A stretch of DNA of 64,000 bases from Neobacillus sp. PS3-34 (GCF_030915465.1 NZ_CP133267.1:3585001-3649000); one strand, 5' to 3'. Shown: positions 11,038 through 20,909, counted from the first letter of the stretch. The notes: generated by a model not told the origin, from the letters alone. Numbers and translations: made by a program.

Positions 11038-12153
11038 TTGATATTTGATACAATAATTAAGAAACTAAAAGAGCTTCTAAATGAAGAAGGAAAATCAAAA
11101 AGGAAAGTAATGACCATTGCTGCAGCCATTATCATAGCGGCTGCTGTTATAAGCGGCGGAGGCTATATGTATTTTAAGTCTGCATTAAAGCCAGTCAGCC
11201 CGGGGAGCAGAGAGCAAAGGACGGTTGAAGTCCCAATAGGTTCATCGGTTTCCGGTATAGCCAGTACCCTTGAGGATAAAGGCATTATTAAAGATGCCCA
11301 CGTTTTTAAACTCTATGTGAAACTGAACCACGAAGCAGGTTTTATGGCAGGGGAATATCAATTAAGCCCATCCATGACTGTACGTGAAATTGTTAAAAGT
11401 CTAAAAACAGGGAAAGTATTTCAAAAAGAGACAGTCAGGGTCACCATTCCAGAAGGAAAACAACTGAAGGAAATTGCTTTAATTCTTTCGAAGGCCGCAA
11501 ATAAACCGGAGACGGATGTCTTTAAAAGGCTGAATGACCGGAATTTTATCCAGTCTCTGATAAAGGAATATCCGGATGTGCTTTCGCAGGATATATTGAG
11601 CAAAAATGTAATATACCCTCTGGAAGGCTACCTATTCCCTGCTACTTATCCATTTTATAAGGAAAAGCCGACAGTAGATGAAATGGTCAAGGTTATGCTT
11701 GATAAAACGCAAATTGTTATAGAGGCATATAAAGGCCAGATGAAACAGAAAAACCTCAAGCCTCATCAGCTGCTAACTATGGCATCACTTATTGAGGAGG
11801 AAGCTACTCAAAAAGCGGATAGACATAAAATAGCGAGTGTTTTTTACAACCGTATAGCAAAAGGGATGCCGCTTCAAACAGATCCTACTGTCCTTTACGC
11901 CCAGGGAAAACATAAGGATCGGGTTTTTTATAAGGATTTAGAAGTGAAATCTCCATACAATACTTATAAAAATTCTGGACTTCCGCCTGGACCGATTGCG
12001 AATGCAGGAAAAATGTCGATAGAAGCCGCATTAAATCCTGAAAAAACCGACTTTTTATACTTTCTTGCTGCTTCGGATGGAACGGTTATTTTTACTAAAA
12101 CACTTGATGAGCATAACAGGGAAAAAGCAAAGCATATTTCTAGTAAAAAATAA
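11038..12153 (+). CDS. mltG: Endolytic murein transglycosylase MltG
   Basis: Membrane-anchored YceG-like lytic transglycosylase that cuts nascent glycan strands and helps end peptidoglycan synthesis. Residues about 28-48 form a single membrane anchor after a basic N-terminus (KSKRKVMTIAAAIIIAAA). A LysM-like portion follows. The catalytic region LLTMASLIEEEA (about residue 240) contains the active-site glutamate, and LPPGPIANAG is conserved near the end. The start is TTG 11038 after GAGGGGGA. 371 residues is the normal length. Confidence 0.93.
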   Translation: MIFDTIIKKLKELLNEEGKSKRKVMTIAAAIIIAAAVISGGGYMYFKSALKPVSPGSREQRTVEVPIGSSVSGIASTLEDKGIIKDAHVFKLYVKLNHEAGFMAGEYQLSPSMTVREIVKSLKTGKVFQKETVRVTIPEGKQLKEIALILSKAANKPETDVFKRLNDRNFIQSLIKEYPDVLSQDILSKNVIYPLEGYLFPATYPFYKEKPTVDEMVKVMLDKTQIVIEAYKGQMKQKNLKPHQLLTMASLIEEEATQKADRHKIASVFYNRIAKGMPLQTDPTVLYAQGKHKDRVFYKDLEVKSPYNTYKNSGLPPGPIANAGKMSIEAALNPEKTDFLYFLAASDGTVIFTKTLDEHNREKAKHISSKK

Positions 12154-12235
12154 TGTCGTTTTATGGGGGAAAAGTTCGCTTTTTCCCTTCTTTTATGTTA
12201 AAATTGTTCAAGTGTTTTAATTCATTAAACTCTCG

Positions 12236-12337
12236 ATAGCGTAACTCACAGTCAAGCAAGGATGATGCAGTTTTCTGCTCCGTTACCGCATAAATTGGAA
12301 CATTTATGCCACCTCCTTACTGTGTACGCTATTTTTT
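12236..12337 (+). ncRNA. Candidate structured RNA between mltG and trmR
   Basis: A closing stem ATAGCGTA (12236-12243) with TACGCTAT (12325-12332) continues through CACAGT/ACTGTG (12247-12252 with 12319-12324) and AAGGA/TCCTT (12258-12262 with 12314-12318). Inside are two hairpins: GCAG-TTTT-CTGC (12267-12278) and the perfect GCATAAAT/ATTTATGC (12288-12295 with 12302-12309). A run of six T follows the closing stem, so the fold could end its own transcript. The single-stranded part includes CCACCTCC, similar to the anti-Shine-Dalgarno of 16S rRNA. I do not recognise the family. It could be a small RNA or a leader or terminator. Confidence 0.5.
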
Positions 12338-12384
12338 CATGTTTAAAGAAGATTGTATTCTACGGATAGAGGTGAGGCAGCTTG

Positions 12385-13011
12385 ATGAATGATAAGCTGC
12401 ATTCTTATATAGAAAATCTTATACCCGCACGGAACGGATTGCTTGTGGAAATGGAAGCCTATGCAAGAGACAACGGTGTCCCCATCATGGAGTTAGCAGG
12501 GATTGAAGCGCTTCTTCAGATTCTCCGTCTGCAAAATCCAAAAGCTATTCTTGAAGTAGGAACAGCGATAGGTTACTCCGCATTAAGAATGTCCTATGCA
12601 GTTCCAGATGCGAAAATCGTTACAATTGAGCGGGATGAAGAACGGCTGCAGCTGGCCGAACAATTCATTAGCCGTTCCGGCCAGGATAAGGAAATATTGA
12701 TTATCAAAGGCGATGCGCTTGAAGTGGAAGCGGAAATCAGCATCCATGCCCCATACGATGCAATTTTTATTGATGCAGCAAAAGGGCAGTACAAGAAGTT
12801 TTTCGAACTTTATTCGCGCTATTTGCATGAAGACGGAATCATTATTACAGATAATGTCTTATTTAAAGGCCTTGTATGTGAAGATGATATTGAAAATAAA
12901 CGAATCAGAAATCTTGTCAAAAAAATTAATGACTTTAACCATTGGCTCATGGAGCATCCTGATTATCATTCAGTCATTTTGCCAGTAGGGGATGGAGTGG
13001 CCAGTCAGTAA
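12385..13011 (+). CDS. trmR: tRNA 5-hydroxyuridine methyltransferase TrmR
   Basis: SAM-dependent O-methyltransferase of the YrrM type that converts 5-hydroxyuridine to 5-methoxyuridine at U34 of tRNA. The SAM-binding motif is ILEVGTAIGYSALRM (about residue 50), with the acidic loop IVTIERDEERL and the metal-site region IFIDAAKGQY further on. It lies directly upstream of trhP1-trhP2, which make the hydroxyuridine substrate. ATG 12385 follows GAGGTGAGG; TTG 12382 is equally possible. The C-terminus ends in VGDGVASQ, slightly earlier than I would expect, so a base error near 12998 cannot be excluded. Confidence 0.9.
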   Translation: MNDKLHSYIENLIPARNGLLVEMEAYARDNGVPIMELAGIEALLQILRLQNPKAILEVGTAIGYSALRMSYAVPDAKIVTIERDEERLQLAEQFISRSGQDKEILIIKGDALEVEAEISIHAPYDAIFIDAAKGQYKKFFELYSRYLHEDGIIITDNVLFKGLVCEDDIENKRIRNLVKKINDFNHWLMEHPDYHSVILPVGDGVASQ

Positions 13012-13029
13012 AAAAAGAGGTGATCGTCA

Positions 13030-13959
13030 ATGAAAAAACCAGAATTATTAGTTACGCCTGTAACGGTTGAGGATATAATCCCTTTAGCAGAAGCAGGAGC
13101 TGATGCATTTGTGTTGGGAGAACAGCGTTTTGGCTTACGTCTTGCCGGTGAATTTAACCGCGATGACACAAAAAAGGCGATTGAACTTGCCCATTCAAAA
13201 GGGAAAAAGGTATATATAGCAATGAATGCTATTTTCCACAATGAAAAGATCGAGGAATTAAAGGATTATACTCGTTTCGCGTCGGAATCAGGTGCGGATG
13301 CCATCATTTTTGGTGATCCTGCGGTATTAATGACCGCGAAAGAGGTTGCGCCGGAAATGAAGCTGCACTGGAATACTGAAACGACGGCCACAAATTGGTA
13401 TACATGCAATTACTGGGGAAGAAAGGGCGCAAAAAGAGCTGTCCTTGCCCGTGAAATCAATTTGGATGCCATTGTTGAAATGAAAGAGCATGCTGAAGTT
13501 GAGATAGAAGTGCAGGTGCATGGTATGACTTGTATGTTCCAATCAAAACGTTCTCTTCTTGGGAATTATTTTTTATACCAGGACAAGGCAATGGAAATAG
13601 AAAATCGTAAGCAGCAGAAGAATATGTTTTTGCATGATAAAGAACGGGAAAATAAATATCCGATTTTCGAAGATGAAAATGGAACCCATATTATGAGTCC
13701 GAACGATATCTGCGTCATTGATGAGCTTGGTGAAATGCTAGAGGCTGGCGTGGATTCATTTAAAATTGACGGCATATTAAAAAGCCCTGAATACATTCTT
13801 GCAGTTACAAAAGCATACAGAAAAGCTATGGATTTATACTTTGAAGACCCTGAACGTTATGAAGAAGAAAAGGAAAACCTTTTATCAGAGCTGGAGGCAA
13901 TTCAACCGCCTAACCGTCCATTTGATACAGGATTCTTCTTTAAAGAAACAGTTTATTAA
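13030..13959 (+). CDS. trhP1: U32-family tRNA hydroxylation protein TrhP1
   Basis: Peptidase U32 family protein of 309 residues, the YrrN type. It works with TrhP2 in prephenate-dependent hydroxylation of U34 in tRNA. The U32 signature appears as EIEVQVHGMTCMFQSKRSLL. The N-terminal TIM-barrel-like part starts with ELLVTPVTVEDIIPLAEAG. It is 18 bases after trmR, with AGAGGTGATC as ribosome binding site. It lacks the four-cysteine iron-sulfur-like pattern seen in TrhP2. Confidence 0.92.
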   Translation: MKKPELLVTPVTVEDIIPLAEAGADAFVLGEQRFGLRLAGEFNRDDTKKAIELAHSKGKKVYIAMNAIFHNEKIEELKDYTRFASESGADAIIFGDPAVLMTAKEVAPEMKLHWNTETTATNWYTCNYWGRKGAKRAVLAREINLDAIVEMKEHAEVEIEVQVHGMTCMFQSKRSLLGNYFLYQDKAMEIENRKQQKNMFLHDKERENKYPIFEDENGTHIMSPNDICVIDELGEMLEAGVDSFKIDGILKSPEYILAVTKAYRKAMDLYFEDPERYEEEKENLLSELEAIQPPNRPFDTGFFFKETVY

Positions 13960-13981
13960 GTAATAGAGGAGGTATTTGACC

Positions 13982-15250
13982 ATGAGTGCAGTGAAGGAAA
14001 GAATTTCAGAGATTGTCGATGGTAAACGTGTCATTGTCATAAAGCCTGAGCTTCTCGCACCTGCGGGCAACCTGGAAAAGCTGAAGATTGCCGTTCAATA
14101 TGGAGCAGATGCCGTATTTATTGGCGGCCAGGAGTATGGCCTTCGTTCGAACGCCGATAACTTTACTTTTGAGGAAATGAAAGAGGGAGTAGAGTTCGCC
14201 AAAAAATTCGGAGCGAAAATTTATGTTACAACCAATATATTCGCACATAATGAGAACATTGATGGGCTGGAAGATTACCTTCTTGGTCTGCGTGAAGCAG
14301 GAGTGGCCGGTATTATTGTAGCTGATCCGCTTATTATTGAAACTTGCCGCCGCGTTGCACCGGAAATCGAAGTGCACCTAAGTACCCAGCAATCATTATC
14401 GAATTGGAAGGCTGTCCAATTCTGGAAAGAAGAAGGGCTTGAACGTGTCGTACTGGCACGTGAAACAGGTGCAGAAGAAATACGCGAAATGAAGGAAAAG
14501 GTTGACATTGAAATTGAGGCATTTATTCATGGAGCAATGTGTATCGCATATTCAGGCCGTTGTACCCTTAGCAACCATATGACTGCCAGGGACTCAAACA
14601 GGGGTGGCTGCTGCCAGTCATGCAGATGGGATTATGATCTCTATCAGCAGGATGGAAACAGTGAAACGCCTCTTTTTGACGAAAATGATGCAGCATTTGC
14701 TATGAGCCCAAAGGACCTCAATCTTATCCAGGCCATACCTAGGATGATTGAGCTTGGCGTCGACAGCTTGAAAATTGAAGGACGGATGAAATCAATCCAC
14801 TATGTTGCTACAGTTGTCAGCGTATATCGTAAAGTGATTGACGCGTACTGTGCAGATCCTGATAACTTTGTAATTAATCCAGAATGGTTAAAAGAGCTTG
14901 ATAAATGCGCAAATCGTGAAACAGCTCCTGCCTTCTTTGAAGGAATTCCAGGGTATAAAGAGCAAATGTTTGGCAATCATAGCAAAAAGACTACTTTTGA
15001 TTTTGCCGGACTTGTATTGGATTACAATAAGGAAACTCAAATGGTTACACTGCAGCAAAGGAATAACTTTAAACCTGGCCAGGAAGTAGAATTCTTTGGT
15101 CCGGAAATAGAAAACTTTACTCATGTTATTGATAAAATTTGGGATGAAAAAGGTAATGAACTGGATGTAGCACGCCATCCGCTTCAAATTGTACAATTCA
15201 AGTTGGACAAGCCGGTTTACCCTAACAACATGATGCGGAAGGAGAACTAG
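13982..15250 (+). CDS. trhP2: U32-family tRNA hydroxylation protein TrhP2
   Basis: Peptidase U32 family protein of 422 residues (YrrO), partner of TrhP1 in making 5-hydroxyuridine in tRNA. The barrel begins [20 protein letters not shown]. The U32 signature is [20 protein letters not shown], followed by GGCCQSCRW, which supplies the cysteines thought to bind an iron-sulfur cluster. A C-terminal domain (about residues 330-420) follows. ATG 13982 was chosen because AGAGGAGGT lies eight bases upstream. It overlaps nothing and is one base from udk, so the four genes are one operon. Confidence 0.93.
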   Translation: MSAVKERISEIVDGKRVIVIKPELLAPAGNLEKLKIAVQYGADAVFIGGQEYGLRSNADNFTFEEMKEGVEFAKKFGAKIYVTTNIFAHNENIDGLEDYLLGLREAGVAGIIVADPLIIETCRRVAPEIEVHLSTQQSLSNWKAVQFWKEEGLERVVLARETGAEEIREMKEKVDIEIEAFIHGAMCIAYSGRCTLSNHMTARDSNRGGCCQSCRWDYDLYQQDGNSETPLFDENDAAFAMSPKDLNLIQAIPRMIELGVDSLKIEGRMKSIHYVATVVSVYRKVIDAYCADPDNFVINPEWLKELDKCANRETAPAFFEGIPGYKEQMFGNHSKKTTFDFAGLVLDYNKETQMVTLQQRNNFKPGQEVEFFGPEIENFTHVIDKIWDEKGNELDVARHPLQIVQFKLDKPVYPNNMMRKEN

Positions 15251-15251
15251 A

Positions 15252-15887
15252 ATGGAACGCAAACCCGTTGTTATTGGTGTCGCCGGAGGATCCGGCTCAG
15301 GAAAGACAAGTGTTACAAAAGCAATATACGAGAGCTTTAAAGGTCATTCTATTTTAATTTTAGAGCAGGACTATTATTATAAGGATCAGAGCACCCTTCC
15401 TTTTGAAGAGCGTCTGAAGACAAATTATGACCATCCTTTAGCGTTTGATAATGATTTGATGATTGAGCATATTGAAAAGCTGCTCCGTTATGAAGCGATT
15501 GACAAGCCAGTATATGACTATTCAGTCCATACCCGTTCTGATGAAATTATTCCAGTTGACCCGAAGGATGTTATTATTCTTGAAGGTATTTTAATCCTTG
15601 AAGATGAGCGTCTTCGTGACTTAATGGATATTAAATTATACGTGGATACTGACGGAGACCTGCGGATCATCCGACGTTTAATGCGTGATATTAAAGAACG
15701 CGGACGCACAATGGATTCTGTCATTGAACAATATGTTAATGTTGTTCGTCCCATGCATAACCAATTTATCGAGCCTACAAAGCGTTATGCTGATATTATC
15801 ATTCCTGAGGGCGGCCACAACCATGTTGCCATCGATTTAATGGTCACAAAAATTCAAACAATTCTTGAACAAAAGTCAATTTTATGA
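15252..15887 (+). CDS. udk: Uridine kinase
   Basis: Phosphorylates uridine and cytidine for pyrimidine salvage. Walker [13 protein letters not shown] is at residues about 9-20. The nucleoside-binding region includes [10 protein letters not shown] and [10 protein letters not shown], and the lid has [12 protein letters not shown]. The 211 residues equal the Bacillus enzyme. It starts at ATG 15252 one base after trhP2 (GGAGAAC as ribosome binding site), which suggests co-transcription with the tRNA-modification genes. Confidence 0.95.
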   Translation: MERKPVVIGVAGGSGSGKTSVTKAIYESFKGHSILILEQDYYYKDQSTLPFEERLKTNYDHPLAFDNDLMIEHIEKLLRYEAIDKPVYDYSVHTRSDEIIPVDPKDVIILEGILILEDERLRDLMDIKLYVDTDGDLRIIRRLMRDIKERGRTMDSVIEQYVNVVRPMHNQFIEPTKRYADIIIPEGGHNHVAIDLMVTKIQTILEQKSIL

Positions 15888-15945
15888 AACAATAGCAAAT
15901 GAAAGAAAGAATTATAACATTGCCTTTTTCATAAACTTTATTATT

Positions 15946-15968
15946 GCGCGCCCTTTAAAAGGACGCGC
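15946..15968. other. GC-rich hairpin after udk
   Basis: GCGCGCCCTTT and AAAGGACGCGC pair over 11 positions with one mismatch. There is no T run on either side, so it is not a typical terminator. It may stabilise the 3' end of the operon message. Confidence 0.5.
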
Positions 15969-16053
15969 TCCTATGTATTTATGCCTTTATGGGGGCTACA
16001 TAACTTAACACAGTCTGTTGGGGGATTGTGAAGACTAGAAGGAGTGAATGGTT

Positions 16054-16530
16054 TTGGCTACAGAAAAAGTATTTCCAATGACACAGGCAGGTAAAGATAA
16101 ACTTGTACAGGAATTGGAGCATTTAAAATCTGTTAAACGAAAAGAAGTAGTTGAGCGTATTAAAATCGCGAGAAGCTTCGGTGACTTATCGGAGAACTCT
16201 GAATATGATTCTGCTAAAGAAGAGCAGGCATTTGTGGAAGGCCGCATTACAACGCTTGAAAATATGGTCAGAAATGCAAAAATCATAGCAGAGGGCGATA
16301 TGGCAAGCGATGCCGTTTCACTTGGCAGCTCTGTTACCTTCGTTGAACTTCCGAATGGCGACGAAGAAACATATACAATTGTCGGAAGTGCGGAAGCAGA
16401 CCCATTTGAAGGGAAAATTTCCAATGATTCACCGATTGCTAAGAGCCTCATGGGTAAAAAGGTTGGAGACGAAGTTTCTGTACAGACTCCAGGCGGAGAA
16501 ATGAGCGTTCGAATTACCTCTATTAAATAA
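16054..16530 (+). CDS. greA: Transcription elongation factor GreA
   Basis: Binds RNA polymerase through the secondary channel and stimulates cleavage of backtracked RNA. The N-terminal coiled coil carries [20 protein letters not shown] with the acidic tip; the C-terminal FKBP-like domain runs from about residue 80. TTG 16054 gives [13 protein letters not shown], like other Bacillus GreA proteins, and has nine bases to AAGGAG. ATG 16048 has only three, which makes it less likely. Confidence 0.95.
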   Translation: MATEKVFPMTQAGKDKLVQELEHLKSVKRKEVVERIKIARSFGDLSENSEYDSAKEEQAFVEGRITTLENMVRNAKIIAEGDMASDAVSLGSSVTFVELPNGDEETYTIVGSAEADPFEGKISNDSPIAKSLMGKKVGDEVSVQTPGGEMSVRITSIK

Positions 16531-16537
16531 TGGAAAT

Positions 16538-16568
16538 GCGCTCATTTTTTGTGAGCGCTTTTATTTTT
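16538..16568 (+). terminator. Terminator of greA
   Basis: GCGCTCA/TGAGCGC stem followed by TTTTATTTTT, seven bases past the greA stop. Confidence 0.85.
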
Positions 16569-16592
16569 GGCTCTATAAGTTTGAAAAAGGCA

Positions 16593-16623
16593 ACCTCGTC
16601 AACACTTTTGACGAGGTGTTTTT
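16593..16623 (+). promoter_or_regulatory. Hairpin covering the pbpI ribosome binding site
   Basis: ACCTCGTCAA (16593-16602) pairs perfectly with TTGACGAGGT (16608-16617). The 3' arm contains the GAGGTG ribosome binding site of pbpI, and a run of five T ends at the base before its ATG. It looks like a terminator whose end coincides with the start of the next gene. Confidence 0.65.
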
Positions 16624-18380
16624 ATGTGGAGAAAAAGGGCTATTGGGTGGCTGGTGTTTTCTTTTATAGGGTTTTCCTTACTATTGGCCAGGCTTATTCA
16701 AATTCAATTGGTTGAAACAGAAACATTTACATCTAGAAATATAAACCTTCTCGAAGAAAGTGTAAGGCAAAGGACACAGGAGCTGGTAATCGATAATGGG
16801 CGTGGAGATTTCCTGGACAGAAATGGTGAATTGCTGACACATAAAAAATTACGGGTCCTAGTCCTTTTTCCTTTTTTGAAAAAAATAAAATGGAATGAGG
16901 GGGCAGTGGCAGAAATAATAGGCGTTTCAAGAAGTGAACTGGCAGAAGCCGTCAATAAAGCAAATAATCCATTCTCCTTTGGTGACCCTCATCCACTCGA
17001 ACTGTCTGTTTCCCAAACAGAGCAAATAAACGAATTAAAAATACCAGGAGTTTTTGCAGTAGAAAGAAAATTTGAGCGCTCTGGCATACCTGCTGAGCAA
17101 TTGATCGGCATGATTGGTGAAAATCCGAACGAACTTAGTAACCGATATCCTGACAAAAAATTATCCAAGCAAACACTGATTGGAATATCCGGGCTTCAAG
17201 AAAGCTTTGATGAGTTTCTTCTTCCTGAAGGGAAATCTAAGCTAGTTTATCATGTAGATGGCGATGGTGCACCGCTATTTGGAGTAAATGTGCGCTATGT
17301 TGATCCAGCGAATCCTTTTTATCCAGTCAATATTAAAACGACAATCGACCTCGATGCACAGCGAAAAGCAGAGGAACTTGCTGATGAATATGGGATAAAA
17401 AAGGGCGGATTGGTCCTTCTTGACATAGAGGACAGCAGTATCCTTGCAATGGTTTCACGGCCATTGATCCAAAAGAAGAATCCATATAATGGTGCAGGAA
17501 TAACAAATTTGATGTTAAAGCAGCAAATTATGGGCTCTGTCTTTAAAACAGTCGTGGCAGCTGCGGCAATTGACCATAATCTTGATAATCCTTCCAGAAG
17601 ATTTGACTGTAGCAAAAAGATTAATGGAAAGCCAGATTTAAAATATAACTACGGCATGCTAAATTTTGAGGATAGTTTTGCAAGGAGCTGTAATCATGCC
17701 TTTGGCCAGCTGGCAGTAGAATTAAAAGATATTGACCCAGGAATACTGGAGGATTATGCTGCTAAATTATCCTTAACAGGTCCAGTTGGCTGGCATGGAA
17801 ATGTTTATCACACAGAAAATTTCAAACAGCTGATGGATGAGGAAAAAGGAAGAGTTTTTTTATCGACTGAAACAAGAAAAGACAACAATTTTGTGGCCAT
17901 GTCAGGAATTGGCCAGCATGAGGTGAGGGCATCCCATTAGCTGTTGCCAGCATGATGGCTACGATAGCAAGAGGCGGAAAAAAGGAAATGGTCAAAGCTG
18001 TTTCCAAAATTGAATATAAAAATAAAACAACGATGACGGAATTTGATAATAAGGCAATACCAGGAGACACGATTGCTCCTTATACTGCTATGAAGCTCCA
18101 AAAGCTTCTTAGAGAGGTTGTTATCAATGAACATGGAACCGGCCGTTGGTTCCAGAGCCTTCCCTACGAAGTTGCCGGCAAATCAGGAACTGCAGAAACG
18201 GGAAAGTATAAAGATGGGAAACAGCTGCATAACAAGTGGTTTGCCGGTTATTTTCCCTACCAAAATCCTCGTTATGCACTAGTTGCTGTCAATATGGATG
18301 TGTTTGATAACGAGGGGGGAATCAACCAGCTTTATGCTGATATGGTAAAGTGGCTTTATCAAAAAGATAACGGACAATAA
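16624..18380 (+). CDS. pbpI: Class B penicillin-binding protein PbpI (apparent frameshift)
   Basis: Peptidoglycan DD-transpeptidase with an N-terminal membrane anchor (WLVFSFIGFSLLLARLIQI) and an extracellular transpeptidase domain. Active-site motifs are GSVFK (SxxK), RSCN (SxN) and GKSGTAE (KSG). The first fragment ends at 17940 and the second continues in another frame. Adding one C to CCC 17933-17935 gives EVRASPLAVASMMATIARGG and about 585 residues, as in B. subtilis PbpI (YrrR). The gene sits between greA and yrrS as in that species. Its start codon directly follows the hairpin at 16593-16623. Confidence 0.9.
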
Positions 18381-18473
18381 TGACACCCAACTCAATGAAT
18401 AGTGATATATTCCTTCATGTTTTACTAAACTCATGTTAGAATGTTGACATCCTTATTTTTTGGAGGGGTAGAT

Positions 18474-19151
18474 TTGAATAACGATTTTAAAAATAGCTCG
18501 CGTTCAGGATACCGGGCTAAACGAAAGAAAACCAACATACTGCTGAACAGTTTGATTGCAATTGTTCTGCTCTTAATTATTATTGTTGCCTTTACGGTTT
18601 TCGCAGGCGGCAATGATAATTCTGCATCCAAGAGTGACAACAATAAAGAAGCTAAACATACACAGCATTCAAAGAAAGATAAGCAAAGTACTTCTGATAA
18701 CAGTACAGAAGCTAGTGACAGCCAAACTCAAACGAGTGAAGATAATCAAAGTACTGACAGTGAAGAAACAGCTTCCGAGCAGCCTGATGATTCAGCAGCA
18801 CCGGTTGTTACAGAAGGCGGGAGTACAGACAACGTAAAACAAACAATTGAAAATCCTGAATGGAAGCCTGTTGGGACTTCACAAACAGGGGAGCATGCGG
18901 CTGATTATGATTCAAACTCCGTTGACTGGCAGGAAATGCTGAACGCCATTTCATATGCAACTGGGATTGACCGTGGAAATATGACGGTATGGCGTATCGG
19001 AAACAATAATCATGATCCTAACAGCTCAATTGCGACCGTTTCATCCAAGGAAGATAAAAAGGCATATCGTGTTTACATCGATTGGGTTGATGGCGAGGGC
19101 TGGAAGCCTTCCAAGGTGGAAGAATTAACGGAGAATGACCAAGGGAATTAA
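18474..19151 (+). CDS. yrrS: DUF1510 membrane-anchored protein YrrS
   Basis: A basic N-terminus (SRSGYRAKRKKTN) and one membrane segment (ILLNSLIAIVLLLIIIVAF) lead to a long low-complexity stretch rich in Ser, Thr, Asp, Gln and Lys. The C-terminal folded domain, about 100 residues, starts near WKPVGTSQTGEHAADY. It matches the YrrS family, whose function is unknown; its place next to pbpI suggests a cell-wall or sporulation role. TTG 18474 is preceded by GGAGGGG. The upstream in-frame ATG 18441 has no ribosome binding site. Confidence 0.85.
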   Translation: MNNDFKNSSRSGYRAKRKKTNILLNSLIAIVLLLIIIVAFTVFAGGNDNSASKSDNNKEAKHTQHSKKDKQSTSDNSTEASDSQTQTSEDNQSTDSEETASEQPDDSAAPVVTEGGSTDNVKQTIENPEWKPVGTSQTGEHAADYDSNSVDWQEMLNAISYATGIDRGNMTVWRIGNNNHDPNSSIATVSSKEDKKAYRVYIDWVDGEGWKPSKVEELTENDQGN

Positions 19152-19196
19152 AAAAAATAAGGATGGGTCCATTTTGGACCCATCCTTATTTTTTTT
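19150..19196. terminator. Bidirectional terminator between yrrS and yrzA
   Basis: A perfect 16-bp stem (19156-19171 with 19175-19190) and TTT loop, flanked by A and T runs, so it works for both convergent genes. The yrzA stop lies inside the right flank. Confidence 0.93.
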
Positions 19197-19392
19197 GCTT
19201 AAAATGAACAACAGCGGAATAAAACCTCTGGCCATTTTCATTCAGATGCATTTGATGTGAAACAGAGTGAACGGAGAGCATAATGGCCTTATTTATTTCA
19301 ATCTGGGATTCGATTTTCTTTTGCAATGTTTTTAAGTCGGCAGCTTCAAAAAATTCTACTTTATCCTCTATTAAATCCAGATGGAAGTTCAA
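19186..19392 (-). CDS. yrzA: DUF2536 protein YrzA
   Basis: A 68-residue soluble protein beginning MNFHLDLIEDKVEFFEA, with a helical middle (LKTLQKKIESQIEINKAIM) and a C-terminal strand FYSAVVHFKQKK. It matches the small DUF2536 family of Bacillus (YrzA), function unknown. It is transcribed against yrrS and shares its terminator. AAGGGGTG lies upstream of the ATG. Confidence 0.85.
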   Translation of the reverse strand: MNFHLDLIEDKVEFFEAADLKTLQKKIESQIEINKAIMLSVHSVSHQMHLNENGQRFYSAVVHFKQKK

Positions 19393-19519
19393 TCAAAACA
19401 CCCCTTCTACTTTTTCTCTATTCATATTTTAATAAGAGCAGCCCATTGAGGCAAACAATAGTTGAATAAAAAAGTGGATTATGATAAATTGAGAACATGA
19501 TTTTTTTAATTCATACTAT

Positions 19520-19538
19520 ACTTATAGGAATTATAAGT
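19520..19538. promoter_or_regulatory. Candidate operator of the yrrT operon
   Basis: ACTTATA-GGAAT-TATAAGT is a perfect 7-bp inverted repeat 20 bases upstream of yrrT. In B. subtilis this operon is repressed by CymR, whose sites contain a GGAATTAT-like half. The match to CymR is my inference. Confidence 0.45.
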
Positions 19539-19558
19539 TTATATTTGGGGTGAGGGAA

Positions 19559-20197
19559 ATGGGCAGAGAATTTTTAGATGTTTTTGAACAATGGGCTGAT
19601 TCATATGATGACACAGTAGTTGGACATGATGCTGAATATAAAGAAGTTTTTTTGAATTATGATGGAATATTGGACGAGGTAGCCAACCGTTCTAAGGGCC
19701 ATGTCGTTGAGTTTGGCGTTGGAACAGGCAATCTCACAAGAAAAATATTGAACAGAGGCTTAACTGTAACGGGAATAGAGCCTTCTGCACCTATGAGGAA
19801 AATTGCTGAGGAAAAACTTAATGGCAAAGCCGAGGTCCTTGATGGAGATTTTATGGTCTTTCCTGCCGTAAAAAATCCAGAAACCTTTGTCAGTACTTAT
19901 GCATTTCATCACTTAACAGACAGCGAAAAATCCCAAGCAATAGCCCTATATGGAAAACTTTTATTCAATGGTGGTAAAATAGTGTTTGCGGATACAATGT
20001 ATGAATCCGAAGAAGATTATAAAAAGGCTATTTTAGATGCACAAGAAAAGGGCTTCCATAACCTTGCAAAGGATTTGCAAACGGAGTTTTACACCACAAT
20101 CCCGGTTTTAAAGGGAATAATGGAGAGCAATGGGTTTTCAGTAACCTTCACCCGCTGCAATGATTTTGTGTGGCTCATGGAAGGAGTAAAACTTTAA
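19559..20197 (+). CDS. yrrT: SAM-dependent methyltransferase YrrT
   Basis: Class I methyltransferase with the SAM-binding loop [16 protein letters not shown] (about residue 45) and a second acidic motif GIEPSAPM. The substrate is unknown. It heads the methionine-to-cysteine operon in Bacillus, so a link to SAM recycling is likely. ATG 19559 has GGGGTGAGGG upstream; GTG 19550 falls inside that site. mtnN follows after 16 bases. Confidence 0.92.
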   Translation: MGREFLDVFEQWADSYDDTVVGHDAEYKEVFLNYDGILDEVANRSKGHVVEFGVGTGNLTRKILNRGLTVTGIEPSAPMRKIAEEKLNGKAEVLDGDFMVFPAVKNPETFVSTYAFHHLTDSEKSQAIALYGKLLFNGGKIVFADTMYESEEDYKKAILDAQEKGFHNLAKDLQTEFYTTIPVLKGIMESNGFSVTFTRCNDFVWLMEGVKL

Positions 20198-20213
20198 AGA
20201 GAGAGGTTTAATC

Positions 20214-20909
20214 ATGAAAATCGCAATCATTGGAGCAATGGAAGAAGAAGTGGCTCTTTTAAGAGAAAATATCGAAGGAAAAACACAGGAAACAGTGGCA
20301 GGGTGTGAATTCACCTTTGGAAAAATGCATGGAACAGATGTTATCCTCCTTCGTTCAGGCATAGGTAAAGTAAATGCCGCAATGTCGACCACAATCCTGC
20401 TTGAAAAATACAAGCCTGATTATATTATCAATACTGGATCTGCAGGTGGTTTTAATCCGGAACTAAACGTAGGTGATGCAGTTATTTCTACGGATGTACG
20501 TCATCATGATGTGGACGTTACAGCTTTCGGATATGAATATGGCCAGGTCCCTCAGCTCCCTGCAGCATTTCCTGCAGACGAGAAATTGATATCGATTGCT
20601 GAAGCAGCCGCAAAGGAAATCGAAGAAATTCAAATTGTTAAAGGGCTAATTGCAACAGGAGATTCATTTATGCAGGATGCTGGACGGGTTGATTTTGTCC
20701 GAACCAAATTCCAGGACCTTCAGGCAGTTGAAATGGAAGCAGCGGCAATTGCCCAGGTTTCTTATCAATTTAAAGTTCCATTCGTAATCATCCGTTCACT
20801 TTCCGATATCGCAGGCAAGGAATCGAATGTATCTTTTGATCAATTTTTAGAAAAGGCAGCGCTTCATTCTGCCACGCTTGTCATGAAGATTGTCGCGAAG
20901 CTTGGCTGA
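20214..20909 (+). CDS. mtnN: 5'-methylthioadenosine/S-adenosylhomocysteine nucleosidase
   Basis: Splits S-adenosylhomocysteine and methylthioadenosine into adenine and the sulfur-containing ribose, the first step of SAM by-product recycling. N-terminus [16 protein letters not shown] and the PNP-fold motifs [24 protein letters not shown] and [11 protein letters not shown] (catalytic acid region) are present; the late LSDIAGKES holds the active-site aspartate. 231 residues is standard. GAGAGAGG gives the ribosome binding site. Confidence 0.96.
   Translation: MKIAIIGAMEEEVALLRENIEGKTQETVAGCEFTFGKMHGTDVILLRSGIGKVNAAMSTTILLEKYKPDYIINTGSAGGFNPELNVGDAVISTDVRHHDVDVTAFGYEYGQVPQLPAAFPADEKLISIAEAAAKEIEEIQIVKGLIATGDSFMQDAGRVDFVRTKFQDLQAVEMEAAAIAQVSYQFKVPFVIIRSLSDIAGKESNVSFDQFLEKAALHSATLVMKIVAKLG

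Noticed and set aside
12285..12325. Minus-strand mini-gene with AAGGAGGTGG and ATG inside the structured RNA
   Set aside because: It would encode only six residues before a stop; the ribosome-binding-like sequence is better explained as part of the RNA fold.
12990..13035. Frameshift at the end of trmR
   Set aside because: A one-base change would extend the protein by a few residues typical of relatives, but the present end is also acceptable, so the evidence is too weak.
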